Of a stretch of DNA of 64,000 nt, positions 18,054 to 28,708 are shown piece after piece (positions within the stretch are counted from its first letter, which is position 1; each line of letters starts with the position of its first letter). Source of the DNA: Pseudomonas putida (GTDB taxonomy: Bacteria > Pseudomonadota > Gammaproteobacteria > Pseudomonadales > Pseudomonadaceae); contig NZ_CP026115.2 of NCBI RefSeq assembly GCF_009883635.2, positions 1,240,001 to 1,304,000 of the forward strand, in the 5' to 3' direction. The translations under genes and the position numbers were made by a program. The notes under the pieces are model-generated. The model had not been told where the DNA came from, did no database searches, and saw only the letters and a list, made by a program, of their open reading frames with translations.

Positions 18054-19181
18054 TCAGCGGTCCTTGAGCAAGGCCAGCACCGCGTCGGCCGCCTGGTTGG
18101 AGGCGTCGCGGCGCAGGGTGCGGTGAATCTCGTCGAAGCGTTCGGTCTGCTGGGCGCCGTCGGTGACCAACGGCGCCAGGGTCTGTGCCAGGGCTTCGCT
18201 GGTGGCGGCATCCTGCAGCAACTCAGGCACCAGTTCACGCTGGGCCAGCAGGTTGGGCAACGACACGTAGGGGCTTTTCACCAGGCGCTTGAGAATCCAG
18301 TAGGTCAATGGTGCCAGGCGGTAGGCCACGACCATCGGGCGCTTGTACAGCAGCGCCTCCAGCGTGGCGGTGCCGGACGCGATCAGTACCGCGTCGCAGG
18401 CGGCCAGGGCTCGGTGCGACTGGCCATCAAGCAAGGTCAACGGCAGATCGCGGCCTTCGAGCATCTGCTCGACCTGGGCACGACGCGCTGCGTTGGCACA
18501 CGGCAACACGAAACGCACGCCAGGCACCAGTTCGCGCAGGCGCTGGGCGGCGTCGAGGAACAGCGCCCCCAGGCGCCCGACCTCACCACCACGGCTACCC
18601 GGCATCAACGCCACTACTGGCCCATCAGCCAGGCCCAGTTCGTTACGCGCAGCCTGACGGTCTGCCGTCAACGGAATGGTATCGGCCAACGGGTGGCCGA
18701 CAAACCGCACCGGCACACCCTGCTCTTCGTAGAAACGTGCTTCGAAGGGCAGCAGCGTGAGCATCAGGTCGCAACCTTCGCGGATCTTCAGCACGCGCTT
18801 CTGCCGCCACGCCCAGACCGACGGGCTGACGTAATGTACGGTCTTGATCCCGGCCTGACGCAGCTTCAGTTCGATATTAAGGGTGAAATCGGGGGCGTCG
18901 ATGCCGATGAACACATCGGGTTTTTCATCGATCAGGGTCTGGATCAGTACCTTGCGTCGCTTGAGCAGCTCACGCAGGCGACCCAGCACTTCAACCAACC
19001 CCATGACCGCGAGGCGCTCCATGGGGAAGTATGACTGCAGGCCTTCGGCCTCCATCAATGGGCCACCCACACCGATGAAACGCACATCGGGATGGCGCGC
19101 CTTGAGGGCGCGCATCAGGCCGGAACCGAGAATATCGCCGCTGGCCTCACCCGCGACCAGGGCTACGCAAAGCTGCGCCAT
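18054..19181 (-). CDS. lpxB: Lipid-A-disaccharide synthase
   Basis: LpxB condenses UDP-2,3-diacylglucosamine with lipid X to form the tetraacyl disaccharide of lipid A at the inner face of the cytoplasmic membrane. The 375-residue GT19 protein has [13 protein letters not shown] at the N-terminus, [31 protein letters not shown] and the late [20 protein letters not shown] motif. It starts one base after lpxA and sits in the skp-lpxD-fabZ-lpxA-lpxB-rnhB run. Confidence 0.97.
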   Translation of the reverse strand: MAQLCVALVAGEASGDILGSGLMRALKARHPDVRFIGVGGPLMEAEGLQSYFPMERLAVMGLVEVLGRLRELLKRRKVLIQTLIDEKPDVFIGIDAPDFTLNIELKLRQAGIKTVHYVSPSVWAWRQKRVLKIREGCDLMLTLLPFEARFYEEQGVPVRFVGHPLADTIPLTADRQAARNELGLADGPVVALMPGSRGGEVGRLGALFLDAAQRLRELVPGVRFVLPCANAARRAQVEQMLEGRDLPLTLLDGQSHRALAACDAVLIASGTATLEALLYKRPMVVAYRLAPLTYWILKRLVKSPYVSLPNLLAQRELVPELLQDAATSEALAQTLAPLVTDGAQQTERFDEIHRTLRRDASNQAADAVLALLKDR

Positions 19182-19182
19182 A

Positions 19183-19959
19183 TCAGCGGGTAATGCCGCG
19201 GGCGGAATTCACGATCGACTGGCGGAACAGCTCGACCTGCTCGTGCTTGGCAGCCAGTTCGTCCAGTTCCTTGATCGCCTCTTCCACGGTCAGGCCCTGG
19301 CGGTAGACGATCTTGTAGGAACGACGCAGGGCATGGATGACCTCGTCGCTGAAACCACGGCGGCGCATGCCTTCGAAGTTCATGCTGCGGGCCTCGGCAG
19401 GGCTGCCGAATACCGTGACGAAGGCTGGCACGTCCTTGCCGATCGCCGTGCCCATGCCGGAAAACGCGTGGGCGCCGATGTGGCAGTACTGATGCACCAG
19501 GGTGAAACCGGACAGGATCGCCCAGTCGCCCACGTGCACATGCCCGGCCAGCGCTGTGTTGTTGACCAGGATGCAGTGGTTGCCAATGACGCTGTCGTGG
19601 CCGATGTGGGCATAGGCCATGATCAGGTTGTGATCACCCAGGGTGGTTTCCGCACGGTCCTGGACCGTACCACGGTGGATGGTCACACCTTCGCGGATCA
19701 CGTTGTGATCGCCAATCACCAGGCGCGTCGGCTCACCCTTGTACTTGAGGTCAGGGGTGTCTTCACCAATCGAGGAAAATTGGTAGATACGGTTGTGCTT
19801 GCCAATCCGGGTCGGGCCCTTGAGCACCACGTGCGGGCCAATGACGGTGCCCTCGCCGATCTCGACGCCAGGGCCGACGATCGACCACGGGCCGACCTCG
19901 ACACCATCGGCCAGCTTGGCCGACGGATCGATGATCGCCCGCGGATCAATCGAACTCAT
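19183..19959 (-). CDS. lpxA: UDP-N-acetylglucosamine acyltransferase
   Basis: LpxA transfers a 3-hydroxyacyl chain from ACP to UDP-GlcNAc, the first step of lipid A synthesis. The 258-residue protein is a left-handed parallel beta-helix built of hexapeptide repeats, with [20 protein letters not shown] around the catalytic His region and a C-terminal helical part ([18 protein letters not shown]). The ATG at 19959 overlaps the fabZ stop by four bases; a longer frame adds an unconserved leader. Confidence 0.97.
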   Translation of the reverse strand: MSSIDPRAIIDPSAKLADGVEVGPWSIVGPGVEIGEGTVIGPHVVLKGPTRIGKHNRIYQFSSIGEDTPDLKYKGEPTRLVIGDHNVIREGVTIHRGTVQDRAETTLGDHNLIMAYAHIGHDSVIGNHCILVNNTALAGHVHVGDWAILSGFTLVHQYCHIGAHAFSGMGTAIGKDVPAFVTVFGSPAEARSMNFEGMRRRGFSDEVIHALRRSYKIVYRQGLTVEEAIKELDELAAKHEQVELFRQSIVNSARGITR

Positions 19960-20396
19960 AGGGAGCGTTCCGCACAGGTGATCTCGGCCGAGCACACCGG
20001 CTTGCCGTCAACCAGGGCACGGCACTCGAACTTCCAGATCATGCTCTTGCGGCTGAGGAACTTGGCTTCCAGCACCAGCTGGTCGCCCGGCAGTACCGGC
20101 TGGCGGAAACGCAGCTTGTCGGAACCGACGAAGTAGTACAGGGTGCCATCGGCCGGCTTGGCATCGAGCATCTTGAAACCGAGAATGCCAGCCGCCTGGG
20201 CCATGGCTTCGATGATCAGGACGCCCGGCATGATCGGGTGCGCCGGGAAATGGCCATTGAAGAACGGCTCGTTGATGCTGACATTCTTGTAGGCACGAAT
20301 GCTCTGGGCCTCGAAGTCCAGATCCGTCACGCGATCTACCAGCAGGAACGGGTAGCGGTGAGGCAGGTATTCGCGAATCTCGTTGATGTCCATCAT
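19956..20396 (-). CDS. fabZ: 3-hydroxyacyl-ACP dehydratase FabZ
   Basis: FabZ dehydrates 3-hydroxyacyl-ACP in fatty-acid elongation and competes with LpxA/LpxD for hydroxymyristoyl-ACP, which explains its place between lpxD and lpxA. The 146-residue hot-dog protein has the catalytic His in [18 protein letters not shown] and the Glu in [11 protein letters not shown]. The two adjacent ATGs at 20396/20393 are both usable; [16 protein letters not shown] is the conserved start. Confidence 0.97.
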   Translation of the reverse strand: MMDINEIREYLPHRYPFLLVDRVTDLDFEAQSIRAYKNVSINEPFFNGHFPAHPIMPGVLIIEAMAQAAGILGFKMLDAKPADGTLYYFVGSDKLRFRQPVLPGDQLVLEAKFLSRKSMIWKFECRALVDGKPVCSAEITCAERSL

Positions 20397-20509
20397 TTCG
20401 GGGGGAAGCCTGTAATAAGAATAGGGAGCGCAGGTGCTGACCACACGCTCCTTTTGCAGTCCAAAGAGGAGCCAGCTAGCGACTGTTCACTCTTGCTCAG
20501 GAAATGGTA

Positions 20510-21565
20510 TCAGCCTTCTGATGTCGGCTGGCCACCTGAGGTCACGGTATCGACACGTTTTTCCAGCTGCTGGAGCCGCTTGGCCATGTCATCGAGCTGG
20601 CGAATTCGCGCCGCGCTCTTGCGCCAGTCAGCCAGCGGCTGCATGGCCGTACCGGATGAATAGGAGCCTGGTTCGGTGATCGAACGGGTCACCATGGTCA
20701 TCCCGGAGACGAATACGTTATCGCAGATATCGATATGCCCCACCAGACCCACGCCACCCGCCAGCATGCAATGCTTGCCGATGCGCGTACTGCCGGAGAT
20801 CCCGACACAGGCGGCCATGGCCGTGTGATCGCCGATCTGCACGTTGTGGGCGATCTGGATCTGGTTGTCGAGCTTGACCCCGTCGCCGATCCGGGTATCG
20901 GAGAGCGCGCCACGGTCGACGGCAGTGTTGACGCCGATTTCCACGTCATCACCAAGGGTGACGCCGCCAATCTGGGCGATCTTGCGCCAGATGCCCTTCT
21001 CGTTGGCGAAGCCAAAGCCCTCACCGCCGATCACGGCGCCCGACTGTATGACCACACGCTTGCCGATGGTCACGTCGTGATACAGCGTGACCCGCGGTGC
21101 CAGCCAACCACCTTCACCGACAACGCAACGAGCACCGATGAAGCAATGTGCACCGATGCTGACGTTGGCGCCGATGCGCGCACCGCTTTCGATGACCGCA
21201 AACGGCCCGACACTGGCGCTGGCATCCACCTGAGCATCCTCTGCCACCACGGCGCTGGGATGAATACCCGCCACAGCCTTGGGTTTGGGGTCGAACAGGT
21301 GGGAGATGCGCGCATAAGCCAGGTACGGGTCAGCCACGATCAGGGCATTGCCGGCAAAGCCATCGGCGTCCGCAGCCTTGAGCAGCACCGCGGCGGCCTG
21401 GCAATTGTCCAGGTATTTGCGGTACTGCGGGTTGGCGAGAAAGCTCAATTGACCGGGGCCGGCCTCCTGCAAGGTGGCCAACCCGGTGATCTGCAGCGCC
21501 TCAGGGCCTTTGAGTGTGGCCCCGAGGGCCTCGGCCAGCTGGCCGAGCGTCATGGTCACGGTCAT
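20510..21565 (-). CDS. lpxD: UDP-3-O-(3-hydroxymyristoyl)glucosamine N-acyltransferase
   Basis: LpxD adds the second hydroxyacyl chain in lipid A assembly. The 351-residue protein has an N-terminal uridine-binding domain ([15 protein letters not shown]), a hexapeptide beta-helix with [18 protein letters not shown] (catalytic His region), and a C-terminal helical extension ([20 protein letters not shown]). It begins one base after the skp stop. The 113 bp between its stop and fabZ are the largest gap inside this lipid A run. Confidence 0.97.
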   Translation of the reverse strand: MTVTMTLGQLAEALGATLKGPEALQITGLATLQEAGPGQLSFLANPQYRKYLDNCQAAAVLLKAADADGFAGNALIVADPYLAYARISHLFDPKPKAVAGIHPSAVVAEDAQVDASASVGPFAVIESGARIGANVSIGAHCFIGARCVVGEGGWLAPRVTLYHDVTIGKRVVIQSGAVIGGEGFGFANEKGIWRKIAQIGGVTLGDDVEIGVNTAVDRGALSDTRIGDGVKLDNQIQIAHNVQIGDHTAMAACVGISGSTRIGKHCMLAGGVGLVGHIDICDNVFVSGMTMVTRSITEPGSYSSGTAMQPLADWRKSAARIRQLDDMAKRLQQLEKRVDTVTSGGQPTSEG

Positions 21566-21566
21566 A

Positions 21567-22070
21567 TCAACGCGCTTGGTTCATGCGCTCGATGACTTGG
21601 CGGGTGATGTCGTACTGAGGTTTGACATCGATGACCGCGCCGCGCTCGAGAACCAGGTCGTAACCGCCCTTCTTGATCACTTCCTCGACAGCGCCGTCCA
21701 GCTTCGGCTTGAGCTGCTTGAGCATGTCGCGGTCAGCAACGGCCTTGGCCTCGTTCAGCTCCTTGGACTGGAACTGGAAGTCACGGGCTTTCTGCTTGAA
21801 TTCGAGCTCCAGGCGCTCACGCTCCTGCTGCTGCATCTTGTCGCCGCCCTTGATCAGGCGATCCTGGATGCCTTTGGCGCTGCTTTCCAGGCTTTTCAGC
21901 TTGGTCAGTTGCGGGCCGAACTTCTTCTCGGCATCGACCGCGTACTTCTTGGCGGCATCGGATTCGAGCAGGGCCATCTGATAGTTCAGCACGGCGACCT
22001 TCATTTCGGCGAAAGCCGGGGTGGCGACCAGCGCCGCGGCCACTACGGCCAGTTGAGCCAATTTACGCAC
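21567..22070 (-). CDS. skp: Periplasmic chaperone Skp (OmpH family)
   Basis: Skp holds unfolded outer-membrane proteins in the periplasm for delivery to the BAM complex. The 167-residue protein has a signal peptide ([19 protein letters not shown], cleavage before EMKV) and a long coiled-coil body rich in Lys/Glu/Gln ([20 protein letters not shown]). The start is GTG at 22070 with GGAG six bases upstream; no ATG fits. It lies 44 bp after bamA, matching its function. Confidence 0.94.
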   Translation of the reverse strand: MRKLAQLAVVAAALVATPAFAEMKVAVLNYQMALLESDAAKKYAVDAEKKFGPQLTKLKSLESSAKGIQDRLIKGGDKMQQQERERLELEFKQKARDFQFQSKELNEAKAVADRDMLKQLKPKLDGAVEEVIKKGGYDLVLERGAVIDVKPQYDITRQVIERMNQAR

Positions 22071-22114
22071 GATGCACTCCTGGAAAAACCGTTGTCGTTA
22101 AGCAAGGGCCGACC

Positions 22115-24460
22115 TTAGAAGGTCTGGCCCAGAGAGAATTGGAACACCTGGGTATCAGCATCGTCCGGCTTCTTCACCGGCATTGCCAGGCTGAAGCTCA
22201 ACGGGCCCAGAGCAGTAATCCAGGTCACGCCCAGGCCAACCGAACTGGCCATGCCCGAGAAGCCGACCTTTTCGCAATCCGGCTTGCTGCCACAGTTGGT
22301 GTCGAACACGTTACCCACATCCCAGAACACGGAGGTGCGCAGAGAACGCTGGTCCTTGACGAACGGCAGCGGGAACAGCAACTCGACACCACCTTGCACC
22401 AGCACGTTACCACCGAATGGCAGCGGATCCTGATCCGGGTCGATCTCGGTACCGTTCTTACCTGTACTCGGCGTACTACGTGGGCCCAGGCTGCTGTCTT
22501 TGAAGCCACGCACGGAGTTGAAGCCACCGGCGTAGTAGTTTTCATAGAACGGCAAGCCCGAAGTGCTGCCGTAGCCATCACCATAGCCCAGTTCGGTGTG
22601 CAGGCGCAGGGTGTAGTTGTTGGTGATCGGCTTGAACAGCTGGCCGCGGTAGTCGAGCTTGTAGAACGACAGGTCGCTGCCCGGAATGGTGCTCTCGAGC
22701 GTCAGGCTCTGGGAGTGACCACGGGTAGCCAGTACACCTTTGTTCAGCGTCGATTCGGACCAACCAATCGAGGCTTTGAAGTTGGTGAAGTTGTCGCCTT
22801 CCTTATCGAGGAAGTCGAAAATCTCGTCAACGGTGTAGCGACCGGTCTTGATCTTGTCCTTCTGCACGCTCAAACCGTAGGTCAGGCGAGAAGTTTCGCT
22901 GATCGGGTAACCCAGGCTGACACCAGCACCGTAGCTGTCAACCGCATAGCTGGCCACGTCGACATCGAGGTCGTCGTAGTCGGTGCTGCGGTAGAAGGCG
23001 TTGTAGCCCAGGCTCACGCCATCGGCAGTGAAGTAGGGATCAACGAAGCCGAAGTTGTAACGGGTCTGGTATTCCGAACGGGTCAAGCCGATGGACACCT
23101 TGTTACCGGTACCGAGGAAGTTGCTCTGGCTGATCGAACCGCCGAGGATCAGGCCCGCGCTCTGGGCGAAACCGACGCTGGCGGTGATCGAACCGGAGGC
23201 TTGCTCTTCGACACTGTAGTTGACGTCTACCTGGTCGTCGGTGCCTGGCACCGCCGGGGTCTCGACGTTGACTTCCTTGAAGAAGCCCAGGCGCTCGAGG
23301 CGGGTCTTGGACTGGTCGATCAGGTAGGTCGAAGCCCAGCCACCTTCCATCTGGCGCATTTCGCGGCGCAGCACTTCGTCTTCAGTCTTGGTGTTGCCGC
23401 GGTAGTTGATGCGGTTGACGTAGGCACGCTTGCCCGGGTCGACCACGAACATGATGTCGACGGTGTGGTCCTGGTCGTTCGGCTGCGGTACGCCGTTGAC
23501 GTTGGCGAAGGTATAACCTTCGTTGCCCAGGCGACGGGTGATCAGCTCTGAGGTGGTGGTCATCACCTTGCGCGAGAACACCTGGCCCGGCTGCACCAGC
23601 AGCAGCGACTTGACCTGGTCTTCCGGCACCTTCAGGTCGCCCGACAGCTTCACGTCGCGAACGGTGTACTTCTCGCCTTCGTTGACGTTGACGGTGATGT
23701 AGACGTGCTTCTTGTCCGGGGTGATCGACACCTGGGTGGAAGCGATGTCCATGTTGATGTAGCCGCGGTCCAGGTAGTAGGAACGCAGGCGCTCCAGGTC
23801 ACCGGAGAGTTTTTCGCGGGCGTACTTGTCGTCATTCTTGAAGAACGACAGCCAGTTGGTGGTCTTCAGCTCGAACAACTGCTGCAGTTCTTCATCGCTG
23901 AACACGGTGTTGCCAACGATGTTGATGTGCTGGATGGCGGCGACCGTGCCTTCGTTGATCTTGATCTTCAGGGCCACACGGTTGCGCGGTTGCGGCACCA
24001 CTTCGGCATCGACCTCGGCCGAGTAGCGGCCCTGGGCCACGTACTGGCGCTGCAGCTCGTTGCGCACGCCTTCGAGGGTGGCACGCTGGAAGATCTCGCC
24101 TTCGGCCAGGCCCGACTGCTTCAGGCCCTTCATCAGGTCTTCGGTGCTGATCGCCTTGTTGCCTTCGATCTCGATGCTCGACACCGACGGGCGCTCGACC
24201 ACGTTGATGATCAGGACATTGCCATCACGGTTCAGCTGGATGTCCTGGAAGAAGCCGGTCTTGAACAGCGAACGGGTGGAATCCACCAGGCGACGGTCGT
24301 CAGCCTGGTCGCCAACGTTGAGCGGCAAGGCGCCGAACACGCTGCCAGCGGATACCCGCTGCAGGCCGTTGACACGAATATCGGAGATAGTGAAGGACTC
24401 GGCGTGAACTTCAGCGATCATCAGTGCGGACATGACCGCAGTTAGCAGCAGACGTTTCAT
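22115..24460 (-). CDS. bamA: Outer-membrane protein assembly factor BamA
   Basis: BamA is the essential Omp85 insertase. The 781-residue protein has a signal peptide ending VHA-E (about residue 21), five POTRA domains (roughly 23-425; for example FTISDIRVNGLQRVSAG and KVHITVNVNEGEKY-like strands), and a C-terminal 16-strand barrel with the conserved VRGF motif in NSVRGFKDSSLGP and a terminal aromatic strand ending FQFSLGQTF. It lies between rseP and skp; a hairpin in the rseP-bamA gap may tune its level. Confidence 0.97.
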   Translation of the reverse strand: MKRLLLTAVMSALMIAEVHAESFTISDIRVNGLQRVSAGSVFGALPLNVGDQADDRRLVDSTRSLFKTGFFQDIQLNRDGNVLIINVVERPSVSSIEIEGNKAISTEDLMKGLKQSGLAEGEIFQRATLEGVRNELQRQYVAQGRYSAEVDAEVVPQPRNRVALKIKINEGTVAAIQHINIVGNTVFSDEELQQLFELKTTNWLSFFKNDDKYAREKLSGDLERLRSYYLDRGYINMDIASTQVSITPDKKHVYITVNVNEGEKYTVRDVKLSGDLKVPEDQVKSLLLVQPGQVFSRKVMTTTSELITRRLGNEGYTFANVNGVPQPNDQDHTVDIMFVVDPGKRAYVNRINYRGNTKTEDEVLRREMRQMEGGWASTYLIDQSKTRLERLGFFKEVNVETPAVPGTDDQVDVNYSVEEQASGSITASVGFAQSAGLILGGSISQSNFLGTGNKVSIGLTRSEYQTRYNFGFVDPYFTADGVSLGYNAFYRSTDYDDLDVDVASYAVDSYGAGVSLGYPISETSRLTYGLSVQKDKIKTGRYTVDEIFDFLDKEGDNFTNFKASIGWSESTLNKGVLATRGHSQSLTLESTIPGSDLSFYKLDYRGQLFKPITNNYTLRLHTELGYGDGYGSTSGLPFYENYYAGGFNSVRGFKDSSLGPRSTPSTGKNGTEIDPDQDPLPFGGNVLVQGGVELLFPLPFVKDQRSLRTSVFWDVGNVFDTNCGSKPDCEKVGFSGMASSVGLGVTWITALGPLSFSLAMPVKKPDDADTQVFQFSLGQTF

Positions 24461-24490
24461 GAAGTCCTTTTATTCCAACTGGCAATAAAC

Positions 24491-24516
24491 AACCCGCCGC
24501 ATAAAGACGGCAGGTT
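24491..24516 (-). terminator. Attenuator/terminator-like hairpin between rseP and bamA
   Basis: On the minus strand AACCTGCCG and CGGCGGGTT pair over 9 bp (one G-U) around an 8-base loop, followed by GTTTATTGCC. This resembles an intrinsic terminator placed after rseP and 31 bases before the bamA start, in a run of genes that are otherwise closely packed. Confidence 0.45.
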
Positions 24517-24534
24517 CGCAATTGAGCGAAGCTT

Positions 24535-25887
24535 TTAAAGTCGACCCAGATCGTTGATCAGGGCGAGCAACATCACCCCTACGACCAAACTGATACCGAT
24601 CTGGACCCCCCAACCTTGCACCCGATCCGACAGCGGACGACCGCGCGCCCACTCGACCAGGTAAAACAGCAAATGCCCCCCATCCAGTACTGGAATGGGC
24701 AGCAGGTTAAGAACCCCCAGGCTTATGCTCAGGTAGGCCAGGAAATTCAGGAAATCCCCCACGCCGGACTGGGCTGAAGCGCCCGCCACTTTAGCAATGG
24801 TTATCGGTCCGCTCAAGTTTTTTACCGAGAGCTCCCCGAACAGCATTTTCTTCAGCGACTCGAGGGTCAGGACACTCATGTTCCAGGTCCGCGAAAGGCC
24901 CTCGCCCACGGCATCCAGCGGACCATAACTGACTTCGCGGAGCATGCTGGCCGGCCATTCGGCGCCCTTCACACCCGCACCGAGGTAGCCCCCGACGGCT
25001 TTGCCTTCTCCTTTGTGAGCCAATGTGACCGGCACATCCAGGGCCGCGCCATCACGCTCGACACGCAGCACAACCTGGGCGTCCGGGCGGGCGCGAACAC
25101 TGTCCACCACCTGCTGCCAATCACTCAGCGCAGCACCGTCGAGGGCGAGCAACTTGTCGCCAGCCTTCAGACCAGCGGCAGCGGCCGGGCCTTTCGGATC
25201 AATTTCGGCCAGCACCGGCGATACCGCCGGCCGCCATGGGCGCAGGCCCAGGGACTGAATAGGGTCCGGCTCGTCGGCGCCCTTGAGCCAATGGTCCAGT
25301 TTCACCTGCAGCTGGCGTTCGGCCGTGGCACCTTCATCGCGCACGCCCACCTGCAGCGTGCCACTCTCACCCAGGCGTCGAACTAACTGCAGATTGACAG
25401 CCGACCAACCGCTGGTCGCCTTGCCATCAATAGATACAATTTCCTGACCGGCGGCCAGGCCGGCAGACGCTGCCAGGCTCCCGGATTCGACCGCGCCGAT
25501 CACCGGGCGGATCTGCTGGGTGCCGAGCATGGCCAGCAGCCAGAAGAAAACGATGGCCAGGAGGAAGTTAGCGATCGGGCCTGCGGCCACGATCGCGATG
25601 CGCTGGCGCACCGACTTGCGGTTGAACGACTGATGGGCAAGCGCCTGGGGAACATCGCCTTCGCGCTCGTCGAGCATCTTGACGTAGCCACCCAGCGGGA
25701 TTGCCGCCACCACGAACTCAGTCCCCTGGCGGTCATGCCAGCGCAGCAGCGGCGTGCCGAAACCGACGGAGAAGCGCAGCACCTTGACCCCGCAGCGCCG
25801 GGCAACCCAGAAGTGGCCAAATTCGTGGAACGTGACCAATACACCCAGGGCCACCAGGGTGCCGACAATCATGTAGAGCGCAGTCAT
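24535..25887 (-). CDS. rseP: Site-2 intramembrane metalloprotease RseP
   Basis: RseP cuts anti-sigma factor remnants (RseA/MucA type) inside the membrane, releasing the envelope-stress sigma factor. The 450-residue protein has the zinc motif HEFGH at residues 21-25 in its first membrane segment, two PDZ domains (about 115-300, with GSLAASAGLAAGQEIVSIDG and GPAAAAGLKAGDKLLALDG), and the C-terminal LDGGH motif in NLLPIPVLDGGHLLFY. It lies between dxr and bamA, consistent with an outer-membrane stress role. Confidence 0.97.
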   Translation of the reverse strand: MTALYMIVGTLVALGVLVTFHEFGHFWVARRCGVKVLRFSVGFGTPLLRWHDRQGTEFVVAAIPLGGYVKMLDEREGDVPQALAHQSFNRKSVRQRIAIVAAGPIANFLLAIVFFWLLAMLGTQQIRPVIGAVESGSLAASAGLAAGQEIVSIDGKATSGWSAVNLQLVRRLGESGTLQVGVRDEGATAERQLQVKLDHWLKGADEPDPIQSLGLRPWRPAVSPVLAEIDPKGPAAAAGLKAGDKLLALDGAALSDWQQVVDSVRARPDAQVVLRVERDGAALDVPVTLAHKGEGKAVGGYLGAGVKGAEWPASMLREVSYGPLDAVGEGLSRTWNMSVLTLESLKKMLFGELSVKNLSGPITIAKVAGASAQSGVGDFLNFLAYLSISLGVLNLLPIPVLDGGHLLFYLVEWARGRPLSDRVQGWGVQIGISLVVGVMLLALINDLGRL

Positions 25888-25935
25888 ATCTATCTCCGAA
25901 TGACGTTCAGCAGAACCCTGGAATAGCCACCGGCC

Positions 25936-27126
25936 TCAACGGCCGTGACGCCTCAGCCACTCACGGGCCAGCTCGCGGGCGCGCTGGTCGGCAGCGAACA
26001 CGGCCTCCAGTGACGGCACCGCCACCACAGGTTCCTGATCAAGCACCTGTTCGATCATACCCGCGATCTCCGGGAAGCGGATACGCCGCTGGAGAAATGC
26101 CTCGACTGCGACCTCGTTGGCCGCATTGAGCACCGCGGGCGCACTGTTACCGGCTTCAGCCGCCTCGCGCGCCAGACGCAGGCAGGGAAAGCGCTGCTCG
26201 TCCGGCGCCTGGAAGTCCAGGCGGGCAATGGCGAACAGGTCCAGCGGGGCCACCCCGGAATCGATGCGTTCTGGCCAGGCCAGGGCGTTGGCGATCGGGG
26301 TGCGCATGTCCGGGTTGCCCAGCTGGGCCAGCACCGAACCATCGACGTAGTCGACCAGCGAATGGATCACGCTTTGCGGATGCACCACCACCTCGACCTT
26401 GGCCGGCGCCGCATCGAACAGCCAGCAGGCTTCGATCAGCTCCAGCCCCTTGTTCATCATGCTGGCCGAGTCCACCGAAATCTTCCGACCCATGGACCAG
26501 TTGGGATGGGCGCAGGCCTGCTCCGGCGTGACATCGACCAGGGCAGCCTGGGGCGTTTCGCGGAACGGCCCGCCCGAAGCGGTCAGCAGGATGCGGCGCA
26601 CGCCGACCTGGCTCAGGCCACGGGCATAATCGCCCGGCAGGCACTGAAAGATCGCATTGTGCTCGCTGTCGATTGGCAGCAGCACGGCACCACTGCGCCG
26701 CACCGCATCCATGAACAGCGCCCCGGACATCACCAGCGCTTCCTTGTTGGCCAGCAACACCTTCTTGCCCGCCTCGACGGCGGCCAGGGTCGGGCGCAGG
26801 CCAGCGGCACCGACGATAGCCGCCATCACCGCATCCACTTCAGGGGCCGCCGCGACCTCGCAAAGGCCCGCCTCCCCAACCAGCACCTGCGCAGTACAGC
26901 CGGCGCCAAGCAGACCATCACGCAGGCGTGCAGCGGCTTCGTCATTGGGCACCACGGCATAGACCGGACGGTGCCGAACGCACAGGGCCAACAGTTCGTC
27001 GATACGCGAATAGCCGCTGAGCGCGAACACCTGGTAGCGCTCGGGGTGCCGCGCAATCACATCGAGGGTGCTGAGGCCGATCGAACCGGTCGCACCCAGG
27101 ACAGTAATACGCTGCACGCTGCTCAC
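25936..27126 (-). CDS. dxr: 1-deoxy-D-xylulose 5-phosphate reductoisomerase
   Basis: Dxr converts DXP to MEP using NADPH, the committed MEP-pathway step and the fosmidomycin target. The 396-residue protein has the Rossmann motif [29 protein letters not shown], the metal-site region [14 protein letters not shown], and [13 protein letters not shown]. The start is GTG at 27126, overlapping the cdsA stop by four bases (GTGA); upstream ATG frames would extend into cdsA with unconserved residues. Confidence 0.95.
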   Translation of the reverse strand: MSSVQRITVLGATGSIGLSTLDVIARHPERYQVFALSGYSRIDELLALCVRHRPVYAVVPNDEAAARLRDGLLGAGCTAQVLVGEAGLCEVAAAPEVDAVMAAIVGAAGLRPTLAAVEAGKKVLLANKEALVMSGALFMDAVRRSGAVLLPIDSEHNAIFQCLPGDYARGLSQVGVRRILLTASGGPFRETPQAALVDVTPEQACAHPNWSMGRKISVDSASMMNKGLELIEACWLFDAAPAKVEVVVHPQSVIHSLVDYVDGSVLAQLGNPDMRTPIANALAWPERIDSGVAPLDLFAIARLDFQAPDEQRFPCLRLAREAAEAGNSAPAVLNAANEVAVEAFLQRRIRFPEIAGMIEQVLDQEPVVAVPSLEAVFAADQRARELAREWLRRHGR

Positions 27127-27938
27127 ATCACACCCCATTCGGCAGCCCACAGCAGCACGGCGAAGATCGGGATCGCCGCCGTCAGGCTGTCGATGCGATC
27201 CAGCACACCGCCATGGCCAGGCAGCAGGTTGCTGCTGTCCTTGATGCCGGCACGGCGCTTGAACATGCTCTCGGTCAGATCGCCGATCACCGACGACATG
27301 ACCACCAGCGCAGCACCCAGCAGCCCCAGCAGAAGCTGACCGAAGCTCCAGTCACGGCTGATGCCCACCACCAGGGTAATCACCAGGCTGACCGCCAGGC
27401 CACCATAGACGCCTTCCCAGCTCTTGCCCGGGCTCACCTGCGGCGCCAGCTTGCGCTTGCCAAAGGCACGACCGGAGAAATAGGCGCCGATATCAGCCGC
27501 CCAGACCAGCACCATGACCGACAGGATCAGCCAGTTACCCAGCTGCCAGTGCTTGAGCAGGATCAACCCTTGCCAGGCCGGCAACAGGATCAGCAGGCCG
27601 ATCAGCAGCTTGCAGGCCGCACTGGCCCAAAGCTCGCTGCTGCGTGGGTAGGTCAGCACCAGCCAGGTGGCCAGCGCCCACCAGATGACCGAAGCCCCGA
27701 GCACCCACGGTGCCAGGTCCGGCATGAGATGGAGCAGCATCAGCGCTCCGGCGACCACGGCGGCGTAGGCGATGCGCAAAGGCTGGGCCACAAGCCCGGC
27801 CAGACGCGCCCACTCCCAGGCACCGAGGGTCACCACGAAGCCGATGAACAGGGCGAAATCCCCGCCGTTGAGCAGGAAAAACCCACCCAGCGCGACCGGC
27901 AACAGGATCAGCGCAGTAATGATGCGTTGTTTAAGCAT
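27123..27938 (-). CDS. cdsA: Phosphatidate cytidylyltransferase
   Basis: CdsA makes CDP-diacylglycerol, the precursor of all bacterial phospholipids, in the inner membrane. The 271-residue protein has about eight hydrophobic segments and the family signature near the C-terminus, [20 protein letters not shown] followed by [15 protein letters not shown], preceded by [12 protein letters not shown]. It overlaps uppS by one base and dxr by four. Confidence 0.96.
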   Translation of the reverse strand: MLKQRIITALILLPVALGGFFLLNGGDFALFIGFVVTLGAWEWARLAGLVAQPLRIAYAAVVAGALMLLHLMPDLAPWVLGASVIWWALATWLVLTYPRSSELWASAACKLLIGLLILLPAWQGLILLKHWQLGNWLILSVMVLVWAADIGAYFSGRAFGKRKLAPQVSPGKSWEGVYGGLAVSLVITLVVGISRDWSFGQLLLGLLGAALVVMSSVIGDLTESMFKRRAGIKDSSNLLPGHGGVLDRIDSLTAAIPIFAVLLWAAEWGVM

Positions 27939-28693
27939 TAAGCACGAGCTCCAGCCTCGACCTGCTCGCTGGTCTTACCGAAGCGGCGCTGGCGCGAAGC
28001 GAAATCGGCCAGGGCTTTGCGCATGGCCTCGTGTTTGAAATCCGGCCAGTAGAGGTCGGAGAAGTACAGTTCGGCGTAGGCCAGCTGCCACAGCAGGAAG
28101 TTGCTGATGCGATGCTCGCCACCGGTACGGATGCACAGGTCGGGCAATGGCAGTTCGCCTGTGGCCAGGCAGGTCTGCAGCAGGCCTGGGGTGATGTCGT
28201 CCGGACGCAGGTGACCAGCCTGGACTTCACGTGCCAGGCGCTGGGCGGCCTGGGCGATATCCCACTGGCCACCGTAGTTGGCGGCGATCTGCAGGATGAA
28301 GCGGTTACTGCCCGCAGTCAGCGCCTCGGCTTCGCGCATGGCAGCCTGCAGCTCGGGATGGAAACGCGAACGGTCACCGATGATGCGCAGGCTGATGTTG
28401 TTCTCGTTGAGACGCCGAGCCTCACGGCGCAAGGCCGAGAAGAACAGCTCCATCAACGCACCGACCTCTTCGGCCGGGCGCTGCCAGTTTTCACTGGAGA
28501 ACGCGAACAGGGTCAGCACTTCGACCCCGGACTCGGCACACACCTCAATGACTGCGCGCACCGCATCGACGCCGGCCTTATGCCCGGCAACGCCGGGCAA
28601 CAGGCGCTTCTTCGCCCAGCGGTTGTTGCCATCCATGATGATCGCGACATGACGCGGCACCGAGGACGGTGCCGCCAACTTGGACTTTTCCAT
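27938..28693 (-). CDS. uppS: Isoprenyl transferase / undecaprenyl-diphosphate synthase
   Basis: UppS adds isopentenyl units to farnesyl diphosphate giving the C55 carrier for peptidoglycan and LPS synthesis. The 251-residue cis-prenyltransferase has the catalytic IIMDGNNRWAKKR motif (Asp near residue 21), FAFSSENWQRP and the C-terminal DLCIRTGGEHRISNFLLWQ signature. The downstream overlap with cdsA and the nearby dxr join isoprenoid and lipid genes in one operon. Confidence 0.97.
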   Translation of the reverse strand: MEKSKLAAPSSVPRHVAIIMDGNNRWAKKRLLPGVAGHKAGVDAVRAVIEVCAESGVEVLTLFAFSSENWQRPAEEVGALMELFFSALRREARRLNENNISLRIIGDRSRFHPELQAAMREAEALTAGSNRFILQIAANYGGQWDIAQAAQRLAREVQAGHLRPDDITPGLLQTCLATGELPLPDLCIRTGGEHRISNFLLWQLAYAELYFSDLYWPDFKHEAMRKALADFASRQRRFGKTSEQVEAGARA

Positions 28694-28708
28694 TAAAAAA
28701 CCTCGGCC

